Shown one piece after another: positions 30,692 to 39,071 of a DNA stretch of 64,000 bases. Under the pieces are notes generated by a model, which was not told where the DNA came from, did not search any database, and was given only the letters and a program-made list of their open reading frames with translations. The stretch lies in IMG/VR virus record IMGVR_UViG_3300032285_002723, positions 1 to 64,000 of that record; one strand, written 5' to 3'. Numbering within the stretch: the stretch's first letter is position 1; the number at the start of each line of letters is the position of its first letter. The translations under genes and the position numbers were made by a program. This stretch comes from a virus.

Positions 30692-32782
30692 ATGAGTATT
30701 TTTAAGAAGACTATCAAGTATTCTAAACCTTTGAGGGATTTGGATAACAAGATAAAAAATCTTGATGAGGAACTTGGACAAACAGGAGTCATTGGTGAGC
30801 AAGATGACACTGAAGTTTTGTGTGTTCAAGAGTCTTCCGTAGAAAAATTACCAAAAATATATGATAGACTAGAAGTTCAAAAAGAAAAAGAAACTTTATA
30901 TAATTGGAGAGAATCTTTTATTGTAGAAGAAACTAATGATAAACCTGTAGTAATAGATGAGACTTATCATAAAACTGTAGGTAGAGTTGAAAGATATATT
31001 TCTGAAAGTAATAAAGAACTGATTGAAATAAGAAACCAAGTATTTCAAGAAATTTCCGAATCTACATTATTAAATCTTCCAGAAATCAAATGCAAGATTG
31101 AGAAAGTATTGGAAATTTATGATCAAATACAGGAAGGTTTGTTAAATGAACCACCCTCAACAAAAAATTCTGATCCTCTTACTCCATTAGATCAAAATTT
31201 TGTAACAATAGAAGATTTAAATAAGCACTACAACTTATTTGTAAATCGTATTCAAGAACAGATTGCCACTATTGGTGGTGGTGGTGAATATCGTTTTCAA
31301 TATCTTGATGGTATTGTAGGTATTCAAACAAATTCTGCTTCTTATAATGGTAAGTATTTGCAGTGGAACTCTGCAACCAATAAAGCAGAGTTTGTGACAG
31401 TAAGTAGTGGTGGTAGTAATGGTATATCAACTTATGCATCCATAGCAGGTATAGCAACTTATGCTACATCAGCAGGTATAGCAACTTATGCAACCTCTAG
31501 TGGTATATCAACTTATGCTACATCAGCAGGTATAGCAACTTATGCAACCTCTAGTGGTATAGCAACTTATGCAACCTCTAGTGGTATATCAACTTATGCA
31601 ACAAAAGCAGGAGTATCAACAAATGTAATAGGTGGTATTGCATCAGTAACTTCATTATCAGTTTCCGGTATTACAACTTTAGGTGTAGTTACTTCTGTAA
31701 CTTCAATAAATTTTGCTAGTGGTGGATTATTGGGTGATCCATACCAAGATGGAGGATTTGGATTAAAATCTGCCGGTGGTCAATATAAATATGCTACTAT
31801 TGCTAGTAACAATCTACAGCAATATCTTCAAGTTGATGACAATATAATTTATATTGGAACAGGTTATGCATCAACTACTGGTAATTACAATTGGGTATTT
31901 AAAAAAGATGGTAGTACAGAATTTCCTAATAGTTTAATTCTAGCTCCTGGCAGCCAAAGCATTACTTTACAGAGTGATCAATATTCCCAGTTGATGTGGA
32001 TGAACGCGGATCAGACAGTAGGGCCTAATAAGTTTACCAACGTAGATTTTTTTGTCGCATCTGGATATGCTACTTTAGACATAGGTTATCGTGATGGTGC
32101 TAGTGATCAACAATTCAAATCTTGGCTTTGGAATATAGATGGATTACAATTCCCAGATCTCACATTACAAACTACTGCATTTACTGGTTATGCAGATAAT
32201 GCAGGCATAGCAACCTATGCTGCATCAAGTGGTATAGCAACTTATGCTTCTTCTAGTGGGTTATCCACAAGTTCCACAACTGCTGGTTATGCAACTACCT
32301 CTGGAATTTCTACAACATCACAAGGTCTTACAGGAACTCCAAATATTTCTGTAGGTGTTATAACTGCAACAGACTATCGTATTCAATCTGTTGCAGAAAA
32401 AACTACTCTTGTTGGTCTGAATACTGCTAATTTAGTTTATAATACTGGTGGTGGTAATATTGCAATCTGTACCAATCCAAGTGGTGATATTACACTGAAT
32501 GTAACTGGTATTCCTACTGCTAGTTCCTTTGATAATTACTCACTTGCATTTAGTGTGATTGTAACAAATACGGGAACAGCAAGAAGTTGTACTGCAATTA
32601 CATTAAATGGAGTATCAAGAACAATCAAATGGTTTGGTGGTTCTCTTGCATCGGCAATTTCTGGAGTTACCACATCAAATGGATATGATGTTTATAGTTT
32701 CACCGGAATTAATACCGTAGGTTCGGCAAGTACAACCGCAAATTATATTGTGCTTGGTAGTGTGAATGGAAGTTATAGATAA
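30692..32782 (+). CDS. Tail-fibre-like protein with tandem YAT repeats
   Basis: This 696-residue protein has an N-terminal coiled-coil or charged region (about residues 1-190), then a glycine-rich switch (IGGGGEYRFQYLDG). Seven perfect-period 9-residue repeats follow (GIATYATSA-type, about 244-306), with three degenerate copies later. The C-terminal 200 residues are beta-rich (TNTGTARSCTAITLNG). The layout is that of an attachment or fibre protein. Repeat number may vary by slippage. The next gene starts at its stop (TAATG). Confidence 0.75.
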   Translation: MSIFKKTIKYSKPLRDLDNKIKNLDEELGQTGVIGEQDDTEVLCVQESSVEKLPKIYDRLEVQKEKETLYNWRESFIVEETNDKPVVIDETYHKTVGRVERYISESNKELIEIRNQVFQEISESTLLNLPEIKCKIEKVLEIYDQIQEGLLNEPPSTKNSDPLTPLDQNFVTIEDLNKHYNLFVNRIQEQIATIGGGGEYRFQYLDGIVGIQTNSASYNGKYLQWNSATNKAEFVTVSSGGSNGISTYASIAGIATYATSAGIATYATSSGISTYATSAGIATYATSSGIATYATSSGISTYATKAGVSTNVIGGIASVTSLSVSGITTLGVVTSVTSINFASGGLLGDPYQDGGFGLKSAGGQYKYATIASNNLQQYLQVDDNIIYIGTGYASTTGNYNWVFKKDGSTEFPNSLILAPGSQSITLQSDQYSQLMWMNADQTVGPNKFTNVDFFVASGYATLDIGYRDGASDQQFKSWLWNIDGLQFPDLTLQTTAFTGYADNAGIATYAASSGIATYASSSGLSTSSTTAGYATTSGISTTSQGLTGTPNISVGVITATDYRIQSVAEKTTLVGLNTANLVYNTGGGNIAICTNPSGDITLNVTGIPTASSFDNYSLAFSVIVTNTGTARSCTAITLNGVSRTIKWFGGSLASAISGVTTSNGYDVYSFTGINTVGSASTTANYIVLGSVNGSYR
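31421..31609 (+). repeat. Seven 27-bp tandem repeats in fibre gene
   Basis: Units start GGTATA-GCAACTTATGC and differ by a few bases. Each encodes GI(A/S)TYA plus three residues. Three further degenerate units lie at 32204-32284. The period is a multiple of 3, so changes keep the frame. Confidence 0.9.
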
Positions 32783-33531
32783 TGTCTCCATTTTTAACTA
32801 GAGTTTCATTTAATAAAGGAGTTGGTTCTAGGATTTCTGTAAGTGCTTCTGCTGCTGTTGTATCTCCAAATTTAGTTCTAGATTTAGATGCAGCAAACTA
32901 TTCTGCTATGCCTGCGAATGGTAGCACAATTGCTGGTTCGGGTAGTTACGCTATTAGTGTAGTTAATCCTACTCCAAGAATTAGTTGGAACAGTGCGAAT
33001 GGTGGAGTGTTTAGAGTGACCACAGCATCTACTAATAACTTCTTAACTTTTGGACCAAATTACAGTAGTGGCACACAAGCATTTACAGTAGGAATGGCAT
33101 ATAAGTGGAATGGAGTGACGGCAGGTAGATTGCTAAATGCGAATACGGCAAGTCCAGACTTTCTTATGGGATTATGGGATGCTCCTGCATCTCGTATGAA
33201 TATTGCCTTTGCTGGTGCTTTTACTGGTTCAAGCACTGATGCCGCAGATACCGCTTGGCACTTTATATGGTTTAGTTCAACAGGAGCAACAGGTGCGAGT
33301 AAAGCAAAAAGTTATATAGCAACTAGTACAGCACCAACAGGAACATTTGGAACAAGTTCTACCAACGGTGGTTTCAATGGTTTGAGATTATTTGGTAGAT
33401 ACTCATCTGCAAGTGCTAGTATTGAACAAGTTGATGCTGATGTTGGTTTTGTTAAAGTTTGGAATAAAGAATTAACTTTAGCAGAAATACAAGCAGAACA
33501 CGCAACATACAAAACAAGATTTGGGTATTGA
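32782..33531 (+). CDS. LamG-like structural protein
   Basis: This 249-residue protein has SPNLVLDLDAANYSAMP near residue 28. A beta-sandwich-like body follows, ending FVKVWNKELTLAEIQAEH and YKTRFGY. That ending matches the LamG-like proteins at 35846, 36818 and 37522, though the rest differs. A carbohydrate-binding or host-attachment role on the virion is likely. Its stop codon overlaps the -35 of the psbA promoter. Confidence 0.7.
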   Translation: MSPFLTRVSFNKGVGSRISVSASAAVVSPNLVLDLDAANYSAMPANGSTIAGSGSYAISVVNPTPRISWNSANGGVFRVTTASTNNFLTFGPNYSSGTQAFTVGMAYKWNGVTAGRLLNANTASPDFLMGLWDAPASRMNIAFAGAFTGSSTDAADTAWHFIWFSSTGATGASKAKSYIATSTAPTGTFGTSSTNGGFNGLRLFGRYSSASASIEQVDADVGFVKVWNKELTLAEIQAEHATYKTRFGY

Positions 33532-33556
33532 CAGGATTTCCTGACAGTGCTATAAT
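33528..33556 (+). promoter_or_regulatory. Consensus promoter of psbA
   Basis: TTGACA (33528-33533), 17 bp and TATAAT (33551-33556), followed by a TAATAAATA late-like box. The untranslated leader of about 145 nt (33563-33707) can form CTTCTG/CAGAAG and other local pairs. It is a candidate for a photoRC-type RNA, not recognised with certainty. Confidence 0.8.
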
Positions 33557-33707
33557 AAATAGATGTTAAGGAATCAAGACATTTCTTAATCTTCTGTAAC
33601 CGAGATCATCAGAAGTAAAGCATCTCTCATACCTGTACTGGAGGGTGGTACTGGAATATCTGTACTTGTTCAATTCCCCTTGGACTCATACTTACCCTTT
33701 TACGAAA

Positions 33708-34989
33708 ATGACTGCTACTATTGCTTCACGCAATTCTACTAACCTCTGGAACGATTTCTGTTCCTGGGTTACTTCTACTAATAACCGTCTTTATGTCGGT
33801 TGGTTCGGCGTTCTGATGATCCCAACGTTGCTTGCCGCAACGATTTGTTTCATCATCGCATTTGTCGGTGCTCCTCCTGTGGACATTGACGGCATTCGTG
33901 AACCTGTCTCTGGTTCATTAATGTACGGCAACAACATCATCTCTGGTGCTGTTGTGCCTTCTTCTAATGCTATTGGACTTCACTTCTATCCTATCTGGGA
34001 AGCAGCAAGTTTGGACGAATGGTTGTACAATGGTGGACCTTTCCAACTTGTTGTCTTTCACTTCCTGATTGGTATCTACTGCTATATGGGTCGTGAATGG
34101 GAACTCTCCTATCGTTTAGGTATGCGTCCTTGGATTATGGTTGCTTACAGCGCACCTGTTGCTGCTGCATCTGCTGTATTCCTGGTCTATCCTTTCGGTC
34201 AAGGTTCTTTCTCTGATGCTATGCCTTTGGGCATTTCTGGTACTTTTAACTATATGCTTGTCTTCCAGGCAGAACATAATATTCTGATGCACCCTTTTCA
34301 TATGCTTGGAGTTGCTGGTGTCTTCGGTGGTTCATTGTTCTCTGCGATGCACGGAAGTTTAGTTACTTCTTCATTGGTTCGTGAAACTACTGAAACTGAA
34401 TCACAGAATTATGGTTATAAGTTCGGACAAGAAGAAGAGACATACAACATCGTTGCTGCTCACGGTTATTTCGGTCGCCTTATTTTCCAATATGCGTCAT
34501 TTAATAACTCACGTTCACTGCACTTCTTTTTAGCAGCGTGGCCGGTAGTCGGTATTTGGTTTGCTGCTCTTGGTGTTTCTACCATGGCTTTTAATCTCAA
34601 CGGACTGAATTTTAACCAGAGTATTCTGGATAATCAGAATCATGTTATCAAAACTTGGGCAGATATTTTAAATTCTGCTGGACTCGGATTTGAGGTAATG
34701 CACGAGCGTTTTGTATAAGCATGGCGCTCTTTAAATCGGATGAATTGCTGGAACTCTCTCGTAGACAATCAGCAGCCAAGCCCCAGACGCTTCTGGGGAA
34801 GGTTCAGAGACTAGGTGGTTTCTCAAGCGTGAGATGTAATACACCATTAGCGTCCGACACCAGAAATGGTGATGATATAGTCCTTGCCCCTGGCGACAGT
34901 GGGATTTCAAGAATGCACACAACTTTCCTTTGGATTTAGCATCAGTTGAAGCAACTCCTGTTGCCTTGACTGCTCCAACCATCGGTTGA
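33708..34989 (+). CDS. psbA: Photosystem II D1 protein, split by a group I intron
   Basis: D1 carries PSII electron transfer and the Mn cluster ligands. Phage psbA keeps photosynthesis running during infection. Exon 1 is 33708-34709 (334 codons, [14 protein letters not shown]...VMHER). Exon 2 is 34912-34989 (25 codons, [17 protein letters not shown]...PTIG). Spliced length is 359, normal for D1. Without splicing the frame reads FV and stops. Exon 2 holds His337, Asp342 and Ala344, Mn-cluster ligands, so splicing is essential. Base composition is GC-richer than neighbours. Confidence 0.93.
34710..34911 (+). ncRNA. Group I intron in psbA (202 nt)
   Basis: Exon GAGCGT (34704-34709) pairs with intron GCGCTC (34724-34729), giving the P1 helix with the U-G pair at the 5' splice site. 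CCCCAGA/TCTGGGG (34781-34798) is a hairpin. GACTA (34809-34813) and TAGTC (34878-34882) form the P7-type pairing. The intron ends in G at 34911. The location and size are like the S-PM2 psbA intron (212 nt). Confidence 0.88.
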
Positions 34990-34995
34990 TATAAT
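34966..34995 (+). promoter_or_regulatory. Weak sigma-70-like promoter within psbA exon 2
   Basis: TTGACT (34966-34971), an 18-bp spacer and TATAAT (34990-34995) precede the HNH gene, but a terminator follows at once. Confidence 0.35.
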
Positions 34996-35000
34996 AAAGG

Positions 35001-35026
35001 AGAAACTCTTCGGAGTTTCTTTTTTT
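35001..35026 (+). terminator. psbA terminator
   Basis: AGAAACTC (35001-35008) pairs with GAGTTTCT (35013-35020) around a TTCG tetraloop, followed by six T. Confidence 0.92.
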
Positions 35027-35033
35027 ATAAATA
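35026..35033 (+). promoter_or_regulatory. T4-type late promoter box before HNH gene
   Basis: An exact TATAAATA starts in the T-tract of the psbA terminator and lies 23 nt before the HNH ATG. Confidence 0.78.
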
Positions 35034-35056
35034 ATTATGCACGAAAGAAAACACGA

Positions 35057-35485
35057 ATGACTAAACTCTACTCCGAACTGTATAGAACTTGTATGACTTG
35101 TAGTAAGGAAAAACTTGCTACGGATTTCTATGTGAGAAATAAAGTTACTATGGTTCGGCACTCCATATGTAAAGAATGTGATAAGCAAAGAGTGAGAAAT
35201 AGGCACGAAGAAAATCCAGAACGCACAAAAAATAATGACTTAAAAAGACTTTATGGAATTACTCTTGACGAACATACTCAAATGTTTGATGACCAAAAAG
35301 GTGTTTGTGCAATTTGTAAAGGTGAAGGTGATGGTAAATGGAAGAAACTTTGTGTAGACCACGACCATAAGACAGGAAAAGTTCGTCAGTTGCTTTGTAG
35401 AAATTGTAATATGGTATTGGGTCAGGTAGGGGACAACACAAATCTTCTGGAAGAAATGATTAAATACCTACAAAAGCATCAATAA
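35057..35485 (+). CDS. HNH homing endonuclease (endonuclease VII-like, F-CphI-type)
   Basis: This 142-residue protein has two zinc-binding pairs at the N-terminus (CMTCSKEK and CKEC). The core follows: CAICKGEGDG, LCVDHDHKTGKVRQLLCRNCNMVLG. That is the endonuclease VII/HNH active site. The location directly after an intron-bearing psbA matches F-CphI of S-PM2, a free-standing endonuclease that cuts intronless psbA. It has its own late promoter. Confidence 0.88.
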   Translation: MTKLYSELYRTCMTCSKEKLATDFYVRNKVTMVRHSICKECDKQRVRNRHEENPERTKNNDLKRLYGITLDEHTQMFDDQKGVCAICKGEGDGKWKKLCVDHDHKTGKVRQLLCRNCNMVLGQVGDNTNLLEEMIKYLQKHQ

Positions 35486-35564
35486 AAAATGCTCCTCATC
35501 CTCCTGCTCTTCCAGTTATTCGGAGTGTTCCTCTTTCTAATGTCCTTACTATGATATCCTCAAA

Positions 35565-35756
35565 ATGAATCACAGAAAACATAAACAATCAGAGAATATC
35601 AAAAAGAAACTACTTTCACCAAGTAGAAGTATTCCAGACCCACTAGAAGTAGATGCAGTATGCCCTTATTGTGGAAAGTATGATAAGTCTTGTTCTTATG
35701 TAAATAGTGTAAGTCGTGCTTATGCAAGAGGTGCCTGTGCTAAAAAGAATGCTTGA
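35565..35756 (+). CDS. Small zinc-finger-like protein (63 aa)
   Basis: The start is MNHRKHKQSENIKKK. Residues 30-60 carry CPYCGKYDKSC and a later Cys (ARGACAKK), a possible zinc ribbon, after a basic N-terminus. The function is unknown. It is a likely nucleic-acid-binding accessory. Confidence 0.5.
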   Translation: MNHRKHKQSENIKKKLLSPSRSIPDPLEVDAVCPYCGKYDKSCSYVNSVSRAYARGACAKKNA

Positions 35757-35862
35757 TATTTTTGAGAGAGACCAGGACATTACAGTTTATGAGGAATTTC
35801 ATTACATATACATAACATTAAGAGAAACGATAAGTATTTTAAGAAATGGGAATCAGTTATAA
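35749..35862 (+). CDS. Possible 37-residue protein
   Basis: ATG 35749 overlaps the preceding stop by 8 nt and ends at TAA 35860-35862, overlapping the next start by 17 nt. The product MLDIFERDQDITVYEEFHY is acidic and then beta-prone. There is no strong ribosome-binding site. It could be a real coupled gene or chance. Confidence 0.3.
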   Translation: MLDIFERDQDITVYEEFHYIYITLRETISILRNGNQL

Positions 35863-36547
35863 TCCTCGTATAGTTACTGATGGTCTTGTATTAGCACTGG
35901 ATGCTGGGAATGTAAAAAGTTATCCTGGAAGTGGAACTACTTGGACTGATTTGAGTGGTAGAGGTAATATAGGAACACTGACGAATGGACCTACTTATAA
36001 TAGTGCGAATGGTGGGTCTATTGTTTTTGATGGTGTGGATGATTATGTTTCTTTTGGTAGTTTAGGATCTCAATTTTCTAATTTTACTGTTGAAATTTGG
36101 TTTAAATCTGATTCGGTTGAAAATTATAGAAATCCAATTGATTGTAATTGGTTAGTAGAAAATGGATCCTATAGTAATCTTGGACCAAGACTGGAACAAA
36201 CTTCTGCAGGAAATTTAAGTTGGATTGTAGGATCTGGTAGTGATGTATATTCTTTTGTAACACTTGTGCCTTCTGGATTAAGTTCAATTCCATATCATCA
36301 TGCTGTTATTACTAAGACAAGTTCTACAAATTTTAATGGATATTACAATGGAAATTATACATCAAGTTTATCCTTTAGTGGGTGGGCAGGATCTATGTTA
36401 AATGTAAATATTGGTAAAGGATTTAGTCCTAGTGGTGAAAGGTGGTTTATTGGTAAAATACCTTCAGTAAAAATATACAACAGAGCACTCACAGCAGCAG
36501 AAATCTCACAAAACTTTAATGCTCTCCGTTCAAGGTTCTCAATATAA
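35846..36547 (+). CDS. LamG-like structural protein, paralogue A
   Basis: The protein has 233 residues. The N-terminal third (LVLALDAGNVKSYPGSGTTW, then TLTNGPTYNSANGGSIVFDG) and the end (KIYNRALTAAEISQNFNALR) are nearly the same as in the 37522 gene. The middle (about residues 85-200) is different. Concanavalin-like LamG modules bind glycans, so this is a likely surface-attachment protein of the virion. Confidence 0.75.
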   Translation: MGISYNPRIVTDGLVLALDAGNVKSYPGSGTTWTDLSGRGNIGTLTNGPTYNSANGGSIVFDGVDDYVSFGSLGSQFSNFTVEIWFKSDSVENYRNPIDCNWLVENGSYSNLGPRLEQTSAGNLSWIVGSGSDVYSFVTLVPSGLSSIPYHHAVITKTSSTNFNGYYNGNYTSSLSFSGWAGSMLNVNIGKGFSPSGERWFIGKIPSVKIYNRALTAAEISQNFNALRSRFSI

Positions 36548-36550
36548 ATA
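36543..36550 (+). promoter_or_regulatory. T4-type late promoter box
   Basis: An exact TATAAATA overlaps the stop of LamG paralogue A and lies 14 nt before the next ATG at 36565. Confidence 0.6.
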
Positions 36551-36564
36551 CCTAAAAAACGATT

Positions 36565-36816
36565 ATGTACTCTGATAGAAACTTCCTTATTTTTCCAGTT
36601 GCTGAACTACCAAAAGTAGATTTCTCTCAAGTGTGTGAGACTTCTACTGAAACTGTGCGTAAGAGTGTGGATGAAACCAAGGCATTTGTGAAATGGGATG
36701 GTGAAGCACCTGCATTTGTTGCCGAGATTGAAGATGCAGAAGGACCTTATACTTATGAGGAGATTTTGGTGATTTTAGCAACCGAAGAATGGTCTAAACC
36801 TATGGAGGAAATGTAA
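36565..36816 (+). CDS. Small acidic hypothetical protein (83 aa)
   Basis: The protein begins MYSDRNFLIFPVAELPKVDF and is acidic in the second half (EIEDAEGPYTYEEILVILATEEW). It carries GGAGG at its end, used by the next gene. It lies between two LamG paralogues. It may be a fibre chaperone or small virion protein. The family is not recognised. Confidence 0.55.
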   Translation: MYSDRNFLIFPVAELPKVDFSQVCETSTETVRKSVDETKAFVKWDGEAPAFVAEIEDAEGPYTYEEILVILATEEWSKPMEEM

Positions 36817-36817
36817 G

Positions 36818-37522
36818 GTGGGATTATCTCATAGTCCTTCACTGGTTCTTTCAGGATTAACTTTATGTCTTGATGCTGGGAATACCAAAAGTTATCCTGG
36901 AAGTGGAACCACTTGGACTGATATAAGTGGTAAAGGTAAAAACTTTACTTGGGTCAGTGCTCCTACATTTACATCTAATGGACCATTATCATATTTTTCA
37001 ACATTAGGAAATAGATGTACTGGTCCTGCATCAAATTCTTTTGGTATTGATAACACAAGTGGATATACAATATTTTTAATATGCAAACAAAATGCATTAG
37101 TTACTACGGCAGCATTTAAGTTTTATACTTCTGGTCTTTATGGTAGAGGAATTTTTGTACACTGCACTTGGTCTGATGATGTTGTTTATTTTGACCAGGG
37201 TGGTTGTTGTGGAGCAGATACTAGAACATCTGTTGCAAGTGGAGGTTCTCAGACTTGGAATATTTGGACATTTAGAAGATTTACTAATAGTTCAACAAGA
37301 AGCATTAGTAAAAATGGAACTACATTAATTACAAATACTGCTACAGCAGCAGATATTAATTTAACTTCTACTGGAGTAGATTTGGGTAGTACTGATGAAT
37401 ATGGTGGTAATAGTTCTACTTGGGATGCACAGTTAAATTCCTTTATTGTATATAATCGTGGATTATCTGATGTTGAAGTCTCACAAAACTTTAATGCCCT
37501 TCGTGGGAGGTATGGAATCTAA
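36818..37522 (+). CDS. LamG-like structural protein, paralogue B (GTG start)
   Basis: It starts at GTG 36818, preceded by GGAGGAAATGTAAG. The 234 residues begin GLSHSPSLVLSGLTLCLDAG and share YPGSGTTWTD with the other paralogues. The middle differs. A Cys-containing segment (GGCCGADTRTS) is present. The end FIVYNRGLSDVEVSQNFNAL is conserved. The stop overlaps the next ATG. Confidence 0.72.
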   Translation: MGLSHSPSLVLSGLTLCLDAGNTKSYPGSGTTWTDISGKGKNFTWVSAPTFTSNGPLSYFSTLGNRCTGPASNSFGIDNTSGYTIFLICKQNALVTTAAFKFYTSGLYGRGIFVHCTWSDDVVYFDQGGCCGADTRTSVASGGSQTWNIWTFRRFTNSSTRSISKNGTTLITNTATAADINLTSTGVDLGSTDEYGGNSSTWDAQLNSFIVYNRGLSDVEVSQNFNALRGRYGI

Positions 37523-38244
37523 TGGCAGTTTATGGTGGTCCAAATTCAGTAGTATCTGGATTAGTTTTAGAACTTGATGCTGGAAATTTAAAGAGTTATC
37601 CTGGAAGTGGAACTACCTGGACTGATTTAAGTGGTAAAGGTAATACAGGAACTCTTACGAATGGACCTACTTATAGTAGTGCGAATGGTGGGTCTATTGT
37701 TTTTGATGGTACGAATGATTATATTGATTTATCCAACAGATCACTTCCATTAATAAATGTCTCTCAATTCACATACTCAACGTTTATAAAAATAACAAGT
37801 TCTGCAACATTAGGAACGTTGTTTAGTTTTGGTGACAGTGTTAATTATGCTAATGATGTAATGTTTTTTTATTATTCAGGTAATTCAACTTTAAACTTTC
37901 AAGTTAATAATGGTGGTGATGGTGCAGGATATTTTGCATATAGTATAGGTTCTTGGAGTAATATATCTGTAGTTTATGATGGAACTCAATCAACAAATGC
38001 CACAAGACTTAAAGTTTATCTTAATGGAATTCAGCAAACTTTAAGTTTTGACTATACAGTTCCAGCAACAACATCATCTGCAAACTTTACTGGTGCTGCT
38101 ATTGGCATATATTCTACTAGTGGTTTTACTAGTGATACGATTATAGGTGGAAATGTTGGTACTGCATCACTATACAACAGAGCACTCTCCACAGCAGAAG
38201 TCTCACAAAACTTTAATGCTTTGAGAGGAAGGTTTGGCATCTAA
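37522..38244 (+). CDS. LamG-like structural protein, paralogue C
   Basis: The protein has 240 residues. The first 75 are almost the same as in paralogue A (LVLELDAGNLKSYPGSGTTW, then SGKGNTGTLTNGP). The last 25 (SLYNRALSTAEVSQNFNALR) are also conserved, but the middle is not. The nucleotide identity in the conserved ends is also high, which would support recombination between copies. Confidence 0.75.
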   Translation: MAVYGGPNSVVSGLVLELDAGNLKSYPGSGTTWTDLSGKGNTGTLTNGPTYSSANGGSIVFDGTNDYIDLSNRSLPLINVSQFTYSTFIKITSSATLGTLFSFGDSVNYANDVMFFYYSGNSTLNFQVNNGGDGAGYFAYSIGSWSNISVVYDGTQSTNATRLKVYLNGIQQTLSFDYTVPATTSSANFTGAAIGIYSTSGFTSDTIIGGNVGTASLYNRALSTAEVSQNFNALRGRFGI

Positions 38245-38267
38245 ATAATCATAAGTCGCAGGTACTT

Positions 38268-38639
38268 ATGGTTCCTCTACACTCGTTTAAGGACTATCTG
38301 TTTAATCTTGAAACGACGAGTAAATCAGAAGCAAAACGAATGTGGAGGAAGAATATAAAAGAACAATGGGAACACAAGTGTGCCTATTGTGAATCAGAAG
38401 AAAACATCACACTAGACCACATTACTCCCCAGTGTAAAGGTGGTTTAGACATTAAGACGAATGTAGTTGCTTGCTGCCATTCTTGTAATCAATCCAAGGG
38501 ACATGATCATTGGAAGTTATGGTATGTTCAGCAAGACTTTTACAGTGAAGATAAACTTAATAAAATAGAGGAATGGATGAAACCAGAAGCACCAGCAGAT
38601 CTTTATTCTTATCGCCCAAGAAAAAATATTGCATATTAA
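38268..38639 (+). CDS. HNH endonuclease
   Basis: This 123-residue protein has the core HKCAYCESEENITLDHITPQ followed by GGLDIKTNVVACCHSCNQSKG. Two CxxC pairs bind zinc and DHITP is the first His of the HNH. It is free-standing, next to LamG fibre genes, and without an exact late box upstream. It may promote spread of neighbouring fibre alleles. Confidence 0.85.
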   Translation: MVPLHSFKDYLFNLETTSKSEAKRMWRKNIKEQWEHKCAYCESEENITLDHITPQCKGGLDIKTNVVACCHSCNQSKGHDHWKLWYVQQDFYSEDKLNKIEEWMKPEAPADLYSYRPRKNIAY

Positions 38640-38673
38640 AATAAAATAAATAACCAAGCGTAAATGAATTGAA

Positions 38674-39027
38674 ATGACAGCACAAGAAATATTAGGATCA
38701 CACTACATACTGGACTTATGTTCTTGTGATAATTATCTTTTGAATGATGTAGATCATATTATGGTGTCATTACGAGAAGCAATTGTTCAATCCAATGCAA
38801 CTCTATTGGAAGAACTTAAGTATGAATTTACTCCTCAAGGAGTTACTGCAATATGTTTGTTGTCAGAAAGTCATATAAGCATTCATACTTGGCCAGAGAA
38901 AGAATATGCAGCAGTAGATATTTTTACTTGTGGTGATCATACCAATCCAGATAAAGCTTGTGATTTTATGATAGATGCATTAAAATCAAAGAAACCTACT
39001 ATGACTATAATTAAAAGAGGAATATAA
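38674..39027 (+). CDS. speD: S-adenosylmethionine decarboxylase proenzyme
   Basis: SpeD makes the aminopropyl donor for spermidine and is a known cyanophage auxiliary metabolic gene. The 117 residues contain the prokaryotic cleavage region CLLSESHISIHTWPEKEYA, with pyruvoyl-forming Ser at the ES-H site, then AVDIFTCGDHTNPDKA. Length is normal for the bacterial class. A leader AAATAAATAACC is late-like. Confidence 0.93.
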   Translation: MTAQEILGSHYILDLCSCDNYLLNDVDHIMVSLREAIVQSNATLLEELKYEFTPQGVTAICLLSESHISIHTWPEKEYAAVDIFTCGDHTNPDKACDFMIDALKSKKPTMTIIKRGI

Positions 39028-39071
39028 TTTCTTTTAATTGTGTGAGTAGTTTTAACTATTATTAAAAAATT

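Noticed and set aside
31421-31609. Repeat cluster as a possible CRISPR array
   Set aside because: Units are contiguous 27-mers with no spacers, in frame within a fibre gene.
34721-34939. 72-codon frame inside and beyond the psbA intron
   Set aside because: It starts in the P1 loop, runs over P7 and into exon 2 in a different frame, and its protein has no recognisable family. The conserved intron pairings explain the sequence better.
35489-35554. 21-residue hydrophobic frame MLLILLLFQLF...
   Set aside because: No ribosome-binding site, extreme composition, and no conserved neighbour overlap. Left out as unsupported.
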